DNA from: Roseobacter fucihabitans
Lineage (GTDB): Bacteria; Pseudomonadota; Alphaproteobacteria; Rhodobacterales; Rhodobacteraceae
Length of the DNA stretch: 64,000 nucleotides
Assembly: GCF_014337925.2 (NCBI RefSeq)
Contig: NZ_CP143423.1
Coordinates: forward strand, 3,378,501 to 3,442,500
Reading direction: 5' to 3'
The translations under genes and the position numbers were made by a program. Below, in pieces: positions 56,874-64,000 of the stretch (positions within the stretch are counted from its first letter, which is position 1; each line of letters opens with the position of its first letter). The notes beneath the pieces were generated by a model. That model was given only the letters and a program-made list of their open reading frames with translations, ran no database searches and was not told where the DNA came from.

Positions 56874-56964
56874 CGTTTTCTTCCCCTTTGTCATTTAATG
56901 ACACAAGAGTAGCCTACCGTGCGCGGCCCCGCCTTGATGCACGTCAACGTCGACAGTAACGGGG

Positions 56965-57408
56965 TTACCAGCGCTCCAACGCGTCTTCATCCGCATCGCG
57001 CGCCGCAACCCATGTCGCGCCGTTTTCCGTCACTTCGCGTTTCCAGAAAGGCGCGCGCGACTTGAGGTAATCCATCAAAAACTCGGCTGCCTCAAACGCA
57101 TCCTTGCGGTGACGCGCGGCCGTGGCGACCATCATGATCACCTCACCCGGTTTCAAGGTGCCATATCGATGGATAACCAACACATCCCCCAAAGACCACC
57201 GCGACACAGCCTGCTGCGCAATATCGCGCAGCGCCGCTTCGGTCATACCCGGATAATGCTCGATCTCCATCACCTGTAATTTCTGCTCACCCGTATCCCG
57301 CACGACACCTGTGAAGGTCACAAAAGCCCCAATATCCTTACGCCCTGAGGCAAAGGCATTCATCTCTTGCCCGGGATCGAAAGACGCTTCCTGAACAGAA
57401 ATGCGCAT
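56965..57408 (-). CDS. moaE: Molybdopterin synthase catalytic subunit MoaE
   Basis: 147 residues. FTGVVRDTGEQKLQVMEIEH, VLVIHRYGTLKPGEVIMMVA and KDAFEAAEFLMDYLKSRAPF, with KREVTENG including the catalytic Lys. Transfers sulfur from MoaD to precursor Z. Follows moaD by 3 nt. Confidence 0.96.
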   Translation of the reverse strand: MRISVQEASFDPGQEMNAFASGRKDIGAFVTFTGVVRDTGEQKLQVMEIEHYPGMTEAALRDIAQQAVSRWSLGDVLVIHRYGTLKPGEVIMMVATAARHRKDAFEAAEFLMDYLKSRAPFWKREVTENGATWVAARDADEDALERW

Positions 57409-57411
57409 GCC

Positions 57412-57657
57412 CTACCCTCCGGTCATGGGCGGGAAAAACGCAACTTCGCGCACACCTGAGAGGCTTGCATCAAAACCACTCAACTCCTGGTCCAGCGCGA
57501 CACGCAAGGCGGAACGGTCGGCAAAGGCCGCGGCATATCGCTCTTCGCGCGCCACCAGCTCGTCAACAAGTTCCGACACCGTCCGCGCCGATGTCTCCAG
57601 CTTTTCGCGCGGCAATCCGATACGTTCCCGCACCCAGGCAAAATACAGCACATCCAT
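57412..57657 (-). CDS. moaD: Molybdopterin synthase sulfur carrier MoaD
   Basis: 81 residues, MDVLYFAWVRERIGL start and the C-terminal EVAFFPPMTGG, whose Gly-Gly is thiocarboxylated. Ubiquitin-like fold. Abuts pgsA (shared base at 57657). Confidence 0.95.
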   Translation of the reverse strand: MDVLYFAWVRERIGLPREKLETSARTVSELVDELVAREERYAAAFADRSALRVALDQELSGFDASLSGVREVAFFPPMTGG

Positions 57658-58322
57658 CAGTGATCATCCTTCAAATGGGGCAGCGATTTCATCAGATAAT
57701 CAATGCCCGTGATCAAGGTCAACGCAGCGGCGAGCCATAACAACGCCAATCCCGCACTCCCGGCCCATTCCATCGCGGTATGTTTCCAGCGCAACCCCTG
57801 CAAATCTGGCTCACTGCCTGCGAAAATCGCATTCACCATATCCTGATCCATGCCATAGGCTGACATGCCCAGATAATGCTCGAAAACACCGTGCGAGAAC
57901 AGAACCGCGATGGCGACCATCTGGCAGGTGGTTTTCCATTTCGCCAGTTGCGTGACCTTCAATGTCCCCGCCGTATCGCCCAGAAACTCTCGCAAACCGG
58001 ATACAAAAACTTCGCGAAACAATATCACCGTCGCCGGCAAAACCAGCCAGGGCGACCAACTCGAAAAGCCGATGATTACCATCAGGGCAATCACCACCAT
58101 CGCCTTATCGGCAATCGGATCCAACATCGCGCCCAATTTGGTTTCCTGCTTCCAGGCCCGCGCCAGATAGCCATCAAACCAATCCGTTATCGCCGCAGAC
58201 ACAAAAAGAATGAGTGCAAACCAGTCGGCATAGGGTCGCGTAAAATACAGGAACATCACAGCCACCATCGGGGCTGCGATCAATCTGATCATGGTCAAAA
58301 TATTGGGCAAGGTCAAAGTCAT
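57657..58322 (-). CDS. pgsA: CDP-diacylglycerol--glycerol-3-phosphate 3-phosphatidyltransferase
   Basis: 221 residues from ATG 58322 (MTLTLPNILTMIRLIAAPMV). The CDP-alcohol phosphotransferase motif is DWFDGYLARAW, TKLGAMLDPIADK (Asp-Gly-x2-Ala-Arg...Gly-x3-Asp-x3-Asp). Makes phosphatidylglycerol phosphate. Linked to uvrC upstream, as in many Rhodobacteraceae. Confidence 0.94.
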   Translation of the reverse strand: MTLTLPNILTMIRLIAAPMVAVMFLYFTRPYADWFALILFVSAAITDWFDGYLARAWKQETKLGAMLDPIADKAMVVIALMVIIGFSSWSPWLVLPATVILFREVFVSGLREFLGDTAGTLKVTQLAKWKTTCQMVAIAVLFSHGVFEHYLGMSAYGMDQDMVNAIFAGSEPDLQGLRWKHTAMEWAGSAGLALLWLAAALTLITGIDYLMKSLPHLKDDH

Positions 58323-58468
58323 GGCACCACCATACAGCGCCTCACGCGGCGCTGAAAGCGACAACCGCATCGCAAGCGCAAACTGTCCCGGATGGCAACC
58401 GCGACCACTGGCCCCAAGCGAGACCTAAGACTCAAAAATCGTGTCGCGCGGAACGCGCGTCCTTTGGA

Positions 58469-60346
58469 TCAACCCCGCTCATGGAAATAGTCATAGATCT
58501 TTTCCGCCAAAGCGCCCGACACGCCCTCCACCGCCTTGAGATCGCTCAGGTTCGCCCGCGCCACAGCCTTCGCCGATCCGAAATGCGCCAAAAGCGCGCG
58601 CTTTCGGGACGCCCCCACGCCTGGGACATCATCCAGCGGGGTCGCCCCTATGGCCTTTGCGCGTTTTGCACGGTGCGTCCCGATTGCAAAACGATGCGCT
58701 TCATCTCGTAGCCTTTGAACAAAATAGAGCACAGGATCATTGTGGCGCAGGGCAAAGGTCGGCTTACCGGTACGGTAAAACTCCTCTTTACCCGCGTCCC
58801 GGTCGATACCCTTGGCCACGCCGACCATCGCAATATCTTTCACGCCATAGGTGCTCAAAATCTCGCGCACGGCGCTGACTTGACCGGCACCGCCGTCGAT
58901 CAGGAGCAAATCAGGCCATTGCCCCGCCTTACGGTCCGGGTCCTCATGGATCAAACGTTTGAAACGACGCGTCAGAACCTCTTTCATCATACCAAAATCA
59001 TCACCCGGCGTCAGATCCTCGCCCCGAATATTGAATTTTCGGTATTGGTTCTTCAAAAACCCCTCCGCGCCCGCGACGATCATCGCGCCCACGGCAAATG
59101 CCCCCTGAATATGCGAGTTGTCATAGACTTCAATGCGCTCGGGGGGGGCTGCAAGATCGAAAGCTTCTGCAATGCCCTTCATCAATCGTGCCTGGCTTGC
59201 CGTCTCGGCCATCTTGCGCGCCAGCGACTCGCGCGCATTGCGCAACGCCCCATCCACCAGTTCGGCTTTTTCTCCCCGCTGTGGCACGGTCAGCTCGACC
59301 CTGCGCCCCAACTTGCCGCTTAACGCATCCGTCATCAGATCCGGGTTCTCGATCTCATGACTCAATATCAATTGCCGGGGCGGCTCCTTGGTGTCGTAAA
59401 ACTGCCCGATGAACGCCTCCAGAACCTCGGCGGCTTCGACATCCGGCCCGACACGCGGGTAGTAATCCCGATTACCCCAGTTTTGGTTTGCGCGGATGAA
59501 AAATACCTGCACACAGGCCTGCCCGCCCTCCAAATGCAACGCTATGATGTCTGCCTCCGCGACGCCTTTGGGATTGATGCCCTGCGCTGTCTGCACCTGG
59601 GTCAGCGCCTTGATCCGATCCCGCAAGGCCGCCGCGCGCTCAAATTCCATCGCCTCCGATGCCGCCCCCATATCGCTGGCAAGGCGCGCCTGGATCGCGG
59701 TGGTCTTGCCCCTTAGAAACTGTTCGGCGTCTTTGACCGTTTGCCTGTACTCATCCGGGCTGATCTTACCTACACAAGGGGCCGAACAGCGTTTGATCTG
59801 ATACTGTAAACAGGGTCGCGTCCGACTCTCAAACATGGCATCGGAACAATCACGGAGCAGGAAAACACGCTGAAGCTGGCTGAGCGTGCGATTGACCGCC
59901 CCTGCCGATGCGAAAGGCCCGTAATAGTTTCCCTTTTCCTTTTTGGCCCCGCGGTGTTTCTTGATCTGCGGATAGTCATGATCCGCCGTTACCAGAATAT
60001 TGGGAAAGCTCTTGTCATCGCGCAACAGCACATTGAATTTGGGCTTTAACTGTTTGATCAGGTTCTGCTCAAGCAGCAAGGCTTCCGTTTCCGTGCGCGT
60101 CGTCAGGAACATCATCGACGCGGTGTTGGCGATCATGCGCGCAATCCGCGCCGAATGCCCTGTTGGGCGGGCATAATTACTCACACGGGCGCGCAGGTTG
60201 CGCGCTTTGCCGACATATAGCACACGGCTTTCGCTATCGAGCATGCGATACACGCCGGGCGACATGTCCAGGGTCTTGAGATAACCCTGAATGACATCAG
60301 GGCCCGTCGCCACATCCAGTGATTGATTTTCGGTTGATCCGGTCAT
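58469..60346 (-). CDS. uvrC: UvrABC excinuclease subunit C
   Basis: 625 residues. GIY-YIG domain at the N-terminus ([20 protein letters not shown]), UVR domain, Cys-rich [15 protein letters not shown], the RNase H-like [20 protein letters not shown] and C-terminal helix-hairpin-helix [17 protein letters not shown]. Makes both incisions. Followed by pgsA-moaD-moaE. Confidence 0.97.
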   Translation of the reverse strand: MTGSTENQSLDVATGPDVIQGYLKTLDMSPGVYRMLDSESRVLYVGKARNLRARVSNYARPTGHSARIARMIANTASMMFLTTRTETEALLLEQNLIKQLKPKFNVLLRDDKSFPNILVTADHDYPQIKKHRGAKKEKGNYYGPFASAGAVNRTLSQLQRVFLLRDCSDAMFESRTRPCLQYQIKRCSAPCVGKISPDEYRQTVKDAEQFLRGKTTAIQARLASDMGAASEAMEFERAAALRDRIKALTQVQTAQGINPKGVAEADIIALHLEGGQACVQVFFIRANQNWGNRDYYPRVGPDVEAAEVLEAFIGQFYDTKEPPRQLILSHEIENPDLMTDALSGKLGRRVELTVPQRGEKAELVDGALRNARESLARKMAETASQARLMKGIAEAFDLAAPPERIEVYDNSHIQGAFAVGAMIVAGAEGFLKNQYRKFNIRGEDLTPGDDFGMMKEVLTRRFKRLIHEDPDRKAGQWPDLLLIDGGAGQVSAVREILSTYGVKDIAMVGVAKGIDRDAGKEEFYRTGKPTFALRHNDPVLYFVQRLRDEAHRFAIGTHRAKRAKAIGATPLDDVPGVGASRKRALLAHFGSAKAVARANLSDLKAVEGVSGALAEKIYDYFHERG

Positions 60347-60626
60347 CTTGTTTCAGGGATGATTCTGCTACTGCGCTGCACTGTGATGCGCGCGACTACA
60401 AGTGTTAAGCTGTCCACCGTTCCTGGGGATAACTCTGCTGATAACTTCCGGCCACCCCAAAAATTTTGTTGTAATTTGGGCGTTTCCACTGTTTGCCCAA
60501 AAATTAGGCACATATGCAACCTCCTGATTTAACTTGTTATTTTCTTTTCGTTGGCGCAAGTTTTTGAAAACAAAGACAATTTGGTAACGAATTTGTAACA
60601 CTTTCGAAGCCCGTGCAAAACTCGCA
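60347..60626. other. Promoter-bearing spacer of uvrC
   Basis: About 280 bp, AT-rich in 60440-60610. No gene recognised. Should hold the uvrC promoter; no LexA box seen. Confidence 0.5.
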
Positions 60627-61406
60627 CTACTCCACACCTAGAACGTCGGGTGTCTGCCAGGCGAGGTGTTGGCCACCATCCACACAGAGCAACTGACCCG
60701 TGACCGCCGGGGCGTCCAGAAAGTAGCCCAAAGCCGCTGTCATATCCTGCGGATTGGAGCCGCGTTCGAGTGTCGTGTTCCCCCTTTGCCGTGCAAAATG
60801 GTCCGCCGGTTGCCGCGCGCCCTGAAGCGTGGGGCCCGGTCCGATGGCGTTGACGCGGATGTTGGGTGCCAGAGCCTGCGCCGTGGTGCGGGTTAAAGCC
60901 CAAAGCCCCATCTTGGCAAGGGTATAGGTCATAAACTCAGGCGTCAGCTTGCGCACGCGCTGGTCGATCATATTCACGACCAACCCTGCGGCAACCGGCT
61001 CGCCCGCGCCGTCCATGGCCGCCTGCACCCCCTGCCCCGCCATCGCCTGTGTCAATATAAAGGGCGCGCGCAGATTGCTTTGCATATGCCTGTCCCAGCT
61101 CTCGCGCGTCGCGCTGTGCACGGTGTCATATTCGAAGATAGAGGCATTGTTGATCAGGCAGGTCACGGGACCGCCAAGCTGCGCAACTGTCTCGGCAAAT
61201 AATGCTTCTGTCTGTGCGTCTTCCAACAGGTCGGCCTGCAAGGCCACGGCGCGCCGCCCCTTTGATTGTATCAGGGAAACCGTTTCACGCGCGCCAACAT
61301 CCGAGGAGGCATAGTGCACCCCAACATCATAGCCCCGATCCGCGAGATAAAGAGCCAAAGCACGCCCGATACGCTGCCCCGCGCCTGTTACTAGTGCTGT
61401 GCCCAT
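60627..61406 (-). CDS. SDR oxidoreductase, pteridine reductase (FolM)-like
   Basis: 259 residues. The cofactor motif TGAGQRIGRALALYL has an Arg in place of the second Gly (TGxxxRxG), typical of pteridine reductases. NNASIFEYDT, then YTLAKMGLWALTRTTA (Tyr-x3-Lys) and PGPTLQG. Probably dihydropteridine or folate reduction using NADPH. Divergence from classic SDR is at the Arg. Confidence 0.8.
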   Translation of the reverse strand: MGTALVTGAGQRIGRALALYLADRGYDVGVHYASSDVGARETVSLIQSKGRRAVALQADLLEDAQTEALFAETVAQLGGPVTCLINNASIFEYDTVHSATRESWDRHMQSNLRAPFILTQAMAGQGVQAAMDGAGEPVAAGLVVNMIDQRVRKLTPEFMTYTLAKMGLWALTRTTAQALAPNIRVNAIGPGPTLQGARQPADHFARQRGNTTLERGSNPQDMTAALGYFLDAPAVTGQLLCVDGGQHLAWQTPDVLGVE

Positions 61407-61428
61407 CCCAATCTCTCCTTTCGATGCC

Positions 61429-62379
61429 TTAAATCAGAACCACCACCAGATAGGCCAGGTAAAGGCCGCTCAGGACGACGCCCCAAAATCGCGTGATGTT
61501 CCAGGACAGATAGACGAAAGGAAACAAAAGAACAGAGGCCCCCAGCATGACCCACAAGTCAAACCGAAGGAATTCGGGATCCACCGGGATGGGGCCAACA
61601 AAGCTGGCGATGCCGATGATCGCCAAAAGGTTGAACATGTTGGAGCCGATAACATTCCCAAGCGCGACATCGGCCTGGCGACGCAATGCGGCCATCACGG
61701 TCGTTGCCAATTCGGGCAGTGAGGTGCCAATAGCGACAAGCGTCAGCCCGATCACCGTATCGGACACGCCGTAGGTCTTGGCAATTATGGTCGCGTTTTC
61801 CACCAAAAGGCTCGCACCCAGCGGCAAGCCAATCAGGCCCAGCACCAGAAACAGGATGATGCGCCACCAGGGCATGTCCGGGTCCGCGCCCTCGGGCTCC
61901 TCTTCCGGCTCATCCTTATCCGCGCGTCGGTGCAAATGAGCGTCGCGAAAGGCATCCCCGAGCATCAGCGCGAGACCGGCCAGCAAAACGATTCCTGCGA
62001 TCCAGTCGAACACGCCCCGAAATGCCAGCCCGATGAACAAAAGGCTGGCCAGGATCATGAAATTATAGGTTTTGCGCGTGTTACATTCCGAGGTGTGCAT
62101 CGTGGCCAGCAAGGCCGGTATGCCCAGAACAAGCAGGATATTGGCCGTATTGGAGCCGACAACATTGCCCAGGGCCAGCCCCGGTGCGTTATCCTTGATC
62201 GCCTGAATGGAAATCAACAACTCCGGTGCGGAGGTGCCAAAGGCCACGATGGTCAGGCTGACGATCAGGGCCGGAACGCCAAGGCGCAGGCTCAGGTTGA
62301 CCGCGCCCTTCACCAGCGCATCGCCCGCAAGCAGCAAGAGCACCAGCCCCAGCCCACTCATCAGCCACGGCATGATCAT
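61429..62379 (-). CDS. CaCA-family Na+(K+)/Ca2+-type cation antiporter
   Basis: 316 residues from ATG 62379 (or 62373). Two inverted halves, each with the alpha-repeat: GTSAPELLISIQA with GNVVGSNTANILLVLGI, and GTSLPELATTVMA with GNVIGSNMFNLLAII. Ten membrane helices around a central acidic loop (RADKDEPEEEPEGADPD). Exchanges calcium or other cations. Overlaps the upstream Cys-rich ORF by 4 nt. Confidence 0.92.
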   Translation of the reverse strand: MIMPWLMSGLGLVLLLLAGDALVKGAVNLSLRLGVPALIVSLTIVAFGTSAPELLISIQAIKDNAPGLALGNVVGSNTANILLVLGIPALLATMHTSECNTRKTYNFMILASLLFIGLAFRGVFDWIAGIVLLAGLALMLGDAFRDAHLHRRADKDEPEEEPEGADPDMPWWRIILFLVLGLIGLPLGASLLVENATIIAKTYGVSDTVIGLTLVAIGTSLPELATTVMAALRRQADVALGNVIGSNMFNLLAIIGIASFVGPIPVDPEFLRFDLWVMLGASVLLFPFVYLSWNITRFWGVVLSGLYLAYLVVVLI

Positions 62380-62546
62380 GCCTTGCCACCCTTGCCACAA
62401 GAACAGGGACCACGCCCGATCCGATAGCGGCCACATTTGCGGCATTTGGCGTTTGCCAGGCGTTTGCCACCCAACCAATGCATCTTACCGAACATGGCCA
62501 GCACTGCCATGACGACCAAAAACAGGGAAACGATCTTGAAAATCAT
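62376..62546 (-). CDS. Small membrane-anchored Cys-rich protein
   Basis: 56 residues from ATG 62546: MIFKIVSLFLVVMAVLAMFG anchors in the membrane, then KRLANAKCRKCGRYRIGRGP and CSCGKGGKA give four Cys in two pairs, a zinc ribbon. It lies between the S49 peptidase (5 nt upstream) and the antiporter (overlap ATGA). It fits a small conserved protein of Rhodobacterales; role unknown. Confidence 0.75.
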   Translation of the reverse strand: MIFKIVSLFLVVMAVLAMFGKMHWLGGKRLANAKCRKCGRYRIGRGPCSCGKGGKA

Positions 62547-62551
62547 GCAGG

Positions 62552-63349
62552 TTACAGACCGAATTGCGCGAAGGCACTGCGCTCTTCGATACTGTGCAGG
62601 GCGTCCCCGACGATGCGCGCACCGAAACGCGACAGGAAGGGTTTGCGCAATCCATAGCAGCGGAATGTGACCTTATCGCCAAAGCGCGCCTTCATCATCG
62701 GTTTCAGATGCCCGATGCCATCGATCAACCCAAGATCAACCGCGCGGCGCGCCAGCCAGATTTCGCCGGTGAACAGGTCGCGATCCTCGGGCAACTTGCC
62801 TTTGCGCCGCGCCGTGACATGATCCTTGAAATTGGCGTGAATGTCTTCGAGCAGATCCTTGAGCCGCGCCACATCCTCGGGGTTTTCAGGGCGGAAGGGG
62901 TCGAGCATGGATTTGGATTTTCCGGCGGTGTAGACGCGCCGCTCGATCCCCTGGCGGGCCAAAAACTCATGCGCGCCAAAGGAGGCAGAGATCACACCGA
63001 TGGAGCCAACAACAGAGCTGTCGTCGGCATAAATTTCATCCGCTGCCGCTGCGAGCCAATAGCCGCCAGATGCGGCAACATCCTCCACAAAGGCGATCAC
63101 GGGGATGTTTTTCTCTTCGGCCAGCCGTCGGATGCGCGACCCGATCAGCGAAGATTGCACCGGGCTGCCGCCGGGGGAATTCACCTCCAGGACAACCGCC
63201 GCAGGCTTGCCACGCGAAAATGCTTTCTCGATGATCGGCGCAAGGCTTTGATCATTGAGTGTGCCACGGCCCGACGCGCTGATCACGCCGGACAGGCGTA
63301 GGACAGCGACCGTTGGGTCAGACTTGATAAAAGGGATCCAGCGTTTCAT
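62552..63349 (-). CDS. S49-family signal peptide peptidase-like protein
   Basis: 265 residues from ATG 63349 (MKRWIPFIKSDPTVAVLRLS). EVNSPGGSPVQSSLI, then DVAASGGYWLAAAADEIYAD with the nucleophile Ser, and AGKSKSMLDPFRPENPED with the general-base Lys. SppA/SohB type, cleaves membrane peptides. No clear signal segment; it may be cytosolic or weakly anchored. Confidence 0.9.
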   Translation of the reverse strand: MKRWIPFIKSDPTVAVLRLSGVISASGRGTLNDQSLAPIIEKAFSRGKPAAVVLEVNSPGGSPVQSSLIGSRIRRLAEEKNIPVIAFVEDVAASGGYWLAAAADEIYADDSSVVGSIGVISASFGAHEFLARQGIERRVYTAGKSKSMLDPFRPENPEDVARLKDLLEDIHANFKDHVTARRKGKLPEDRDLFTGEIWLARRAVDLGLIDGIGHLKPMMKARFGDKVTFRCYGLRKPFLSRFGARIVGDALHSIEERSAFAQFGL

Positions 63350-63418
63350 GTCATCCCATGTAGAATGGCAACCCCCATCAAACAAGGAGGCAAGCCCAAT
63401 GAGTTTTATCCTGCGTCT

Positions 63419-64000
63419 TTATTGACGGATGCGCCAACCGGTCTTGAATATCCACCAGATGACCAAGATGCATAAAGCGGTGAAGCCGGCAATCGCGCAA
63501 AGCGAAAACAGGATCGGCACATCAGCCGTGCCAAAGAATGACCACCGAAAGCCTGAGATCAGGTAAACAACCGGGTTAAACAGCGAAATAATCTGCCACA
63601 CAGGCGGCAGCATCGAGATGGAGTAGAACGACCCGCCAAGGAACACCAGCGGGGTCACAATGAGCAGCGGCACCAGCTGCAATTGCTCGAAATTCCCCGC
63701 CCATATGCCAATGATGAAGCCCAAAAGCGCGAAGCTGAGGCAGGTCAGCAGCAAAAAGGCGATCATTGCAATGGGATGCGCGATGCTGACATCCACAAAG
63801 AAAAACGCCGTGATCAGGATGATAACGCCGATGAAAAGCGCCTTGGTCGCCGCCGCCCCGACATAGCCCGCGACGATTTCCAGGAAGTTCACCGGGGCCG
63901 ATAATAGTTCATAGATCGTGCCGATGAATTTGGGGAAATAGATACCGAAAGAGGCGTTGGAAATGGCCTGCGTGATCACGGAGAGCATGATAAGACCCGG
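63419..64000 (-). CDS. ABC-2 type transporter permease (5' end outside window)
   Basis: Open to the window edge, reading [20 protein letters not shown] at the edge, so the N-terminus lies outside. [20 protein letters not shown], then [20 protein letters not shown] and [20 protein letters not shown] are ABC-2 permease C-terminal motifs. Partner ATPase not in window. Confidence 0.88.
   Translation of the reverse strand, partial: PGLIMLSVITQAISNASFGIYFPKFIGTIYELLSAPVNFLEIVAGYVGAAATKALFIGVIILITAFFFVDVSIAHPIAMIAFLLLTCLSFALLGFIIGIWAGNFEQLQLVPLLIVTPLVFLGGSFYSISMLPPVWQIISLFNPVVYLISGFRWSFFGTADVPILFSLCAIAGFTALCILVIWWIFKTGWRIRQ

Overview
The window looks like a chromosomal segment of an alphaproteobacterium of the family Rhodobacteraceae (Roseobacter group). 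The signs are RpoA and ribosomal proteins of that type, ATP12, a class I lysyl-tRNA synthetase, plant-type GshA, a VPLPA-CTERM protein, an NDUFS4-like complex I protein and DUF3775. I cannot name a genus. The amount of transposon debris suggests a genome rich in insertion sequences (IS).

Layout. 1-2773 (minus): ATP12 (cut by the window edge), a HAD phosphatase, an RluA-family pseudouridine synthase and CrcB, overlapping head to tail. 2889-3213: remnant of an IS481-type transposase. 3294-4619: rarA. 4764-17496 (minus strand genes): the spc/alpha ribosomal region from rpmC to rplQ, including secY, adk and rpoA. It is interrupted twice by plus-strand genes: a protein resembling contractile-injection-system cargo (7617-8774) and a small lipoprotein (11847-12182) with a bidirectional terminator. 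17497-21800: small genes, a decayed IS3-type element and a 2OG-oxygenase-like gene. 21808-26888: a compact flagellar export operon (lytic transglycosylase, flhA, fliR, flhB, FliJ-like). 26889-28480: IS630 debris. 28481-35683: NDUFS4-like, radC, uvrB, a VapBC45-like toxin-antitoxin pair, a small transporter and envelope proteins. 35743-43092: lysK, a TerB-like protein, dacB, nadD, MOSC, a lipoprotein hydrolase and a broken VPLPA-CTERM gene. 43375-50423: ettA, an AT-rich HEPN-like gene, cutA, DUF2938, a YdcH-like protein, lipocalin, a 55-residue ORF, an IS1-like remnant, ppk2 and DUF3775. 50472-64000: gshA, a membrane protein, rsmE, ubiA, an OmpA-like protein, uspA, moaE-moaD-pgsA-uvrC, a pteridine-reductase-like SDR, a cation antiporter, an S49 peptidase and an ABC-2 permease (cut by the edge).

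The most unusual signal is a family of about 40-bp palindromic inserts (39-41 bp, seven copies, both orientations). All copies lie inside two dead transposase genes: four in the IS3-type element and three in the IS630 C-terminal half. Each interrupts a recognisable protein motif that resumes directly afterwards. The three in the IS630 gene sit at the three catalytic acidic motifs. A second, unrelated palindrome with 24-26 nt arms occurs in two gaps of the ribosomal region, and one arm of it is read as coding sequence inside rsmE. These are read from sequence only; no database search was possible.
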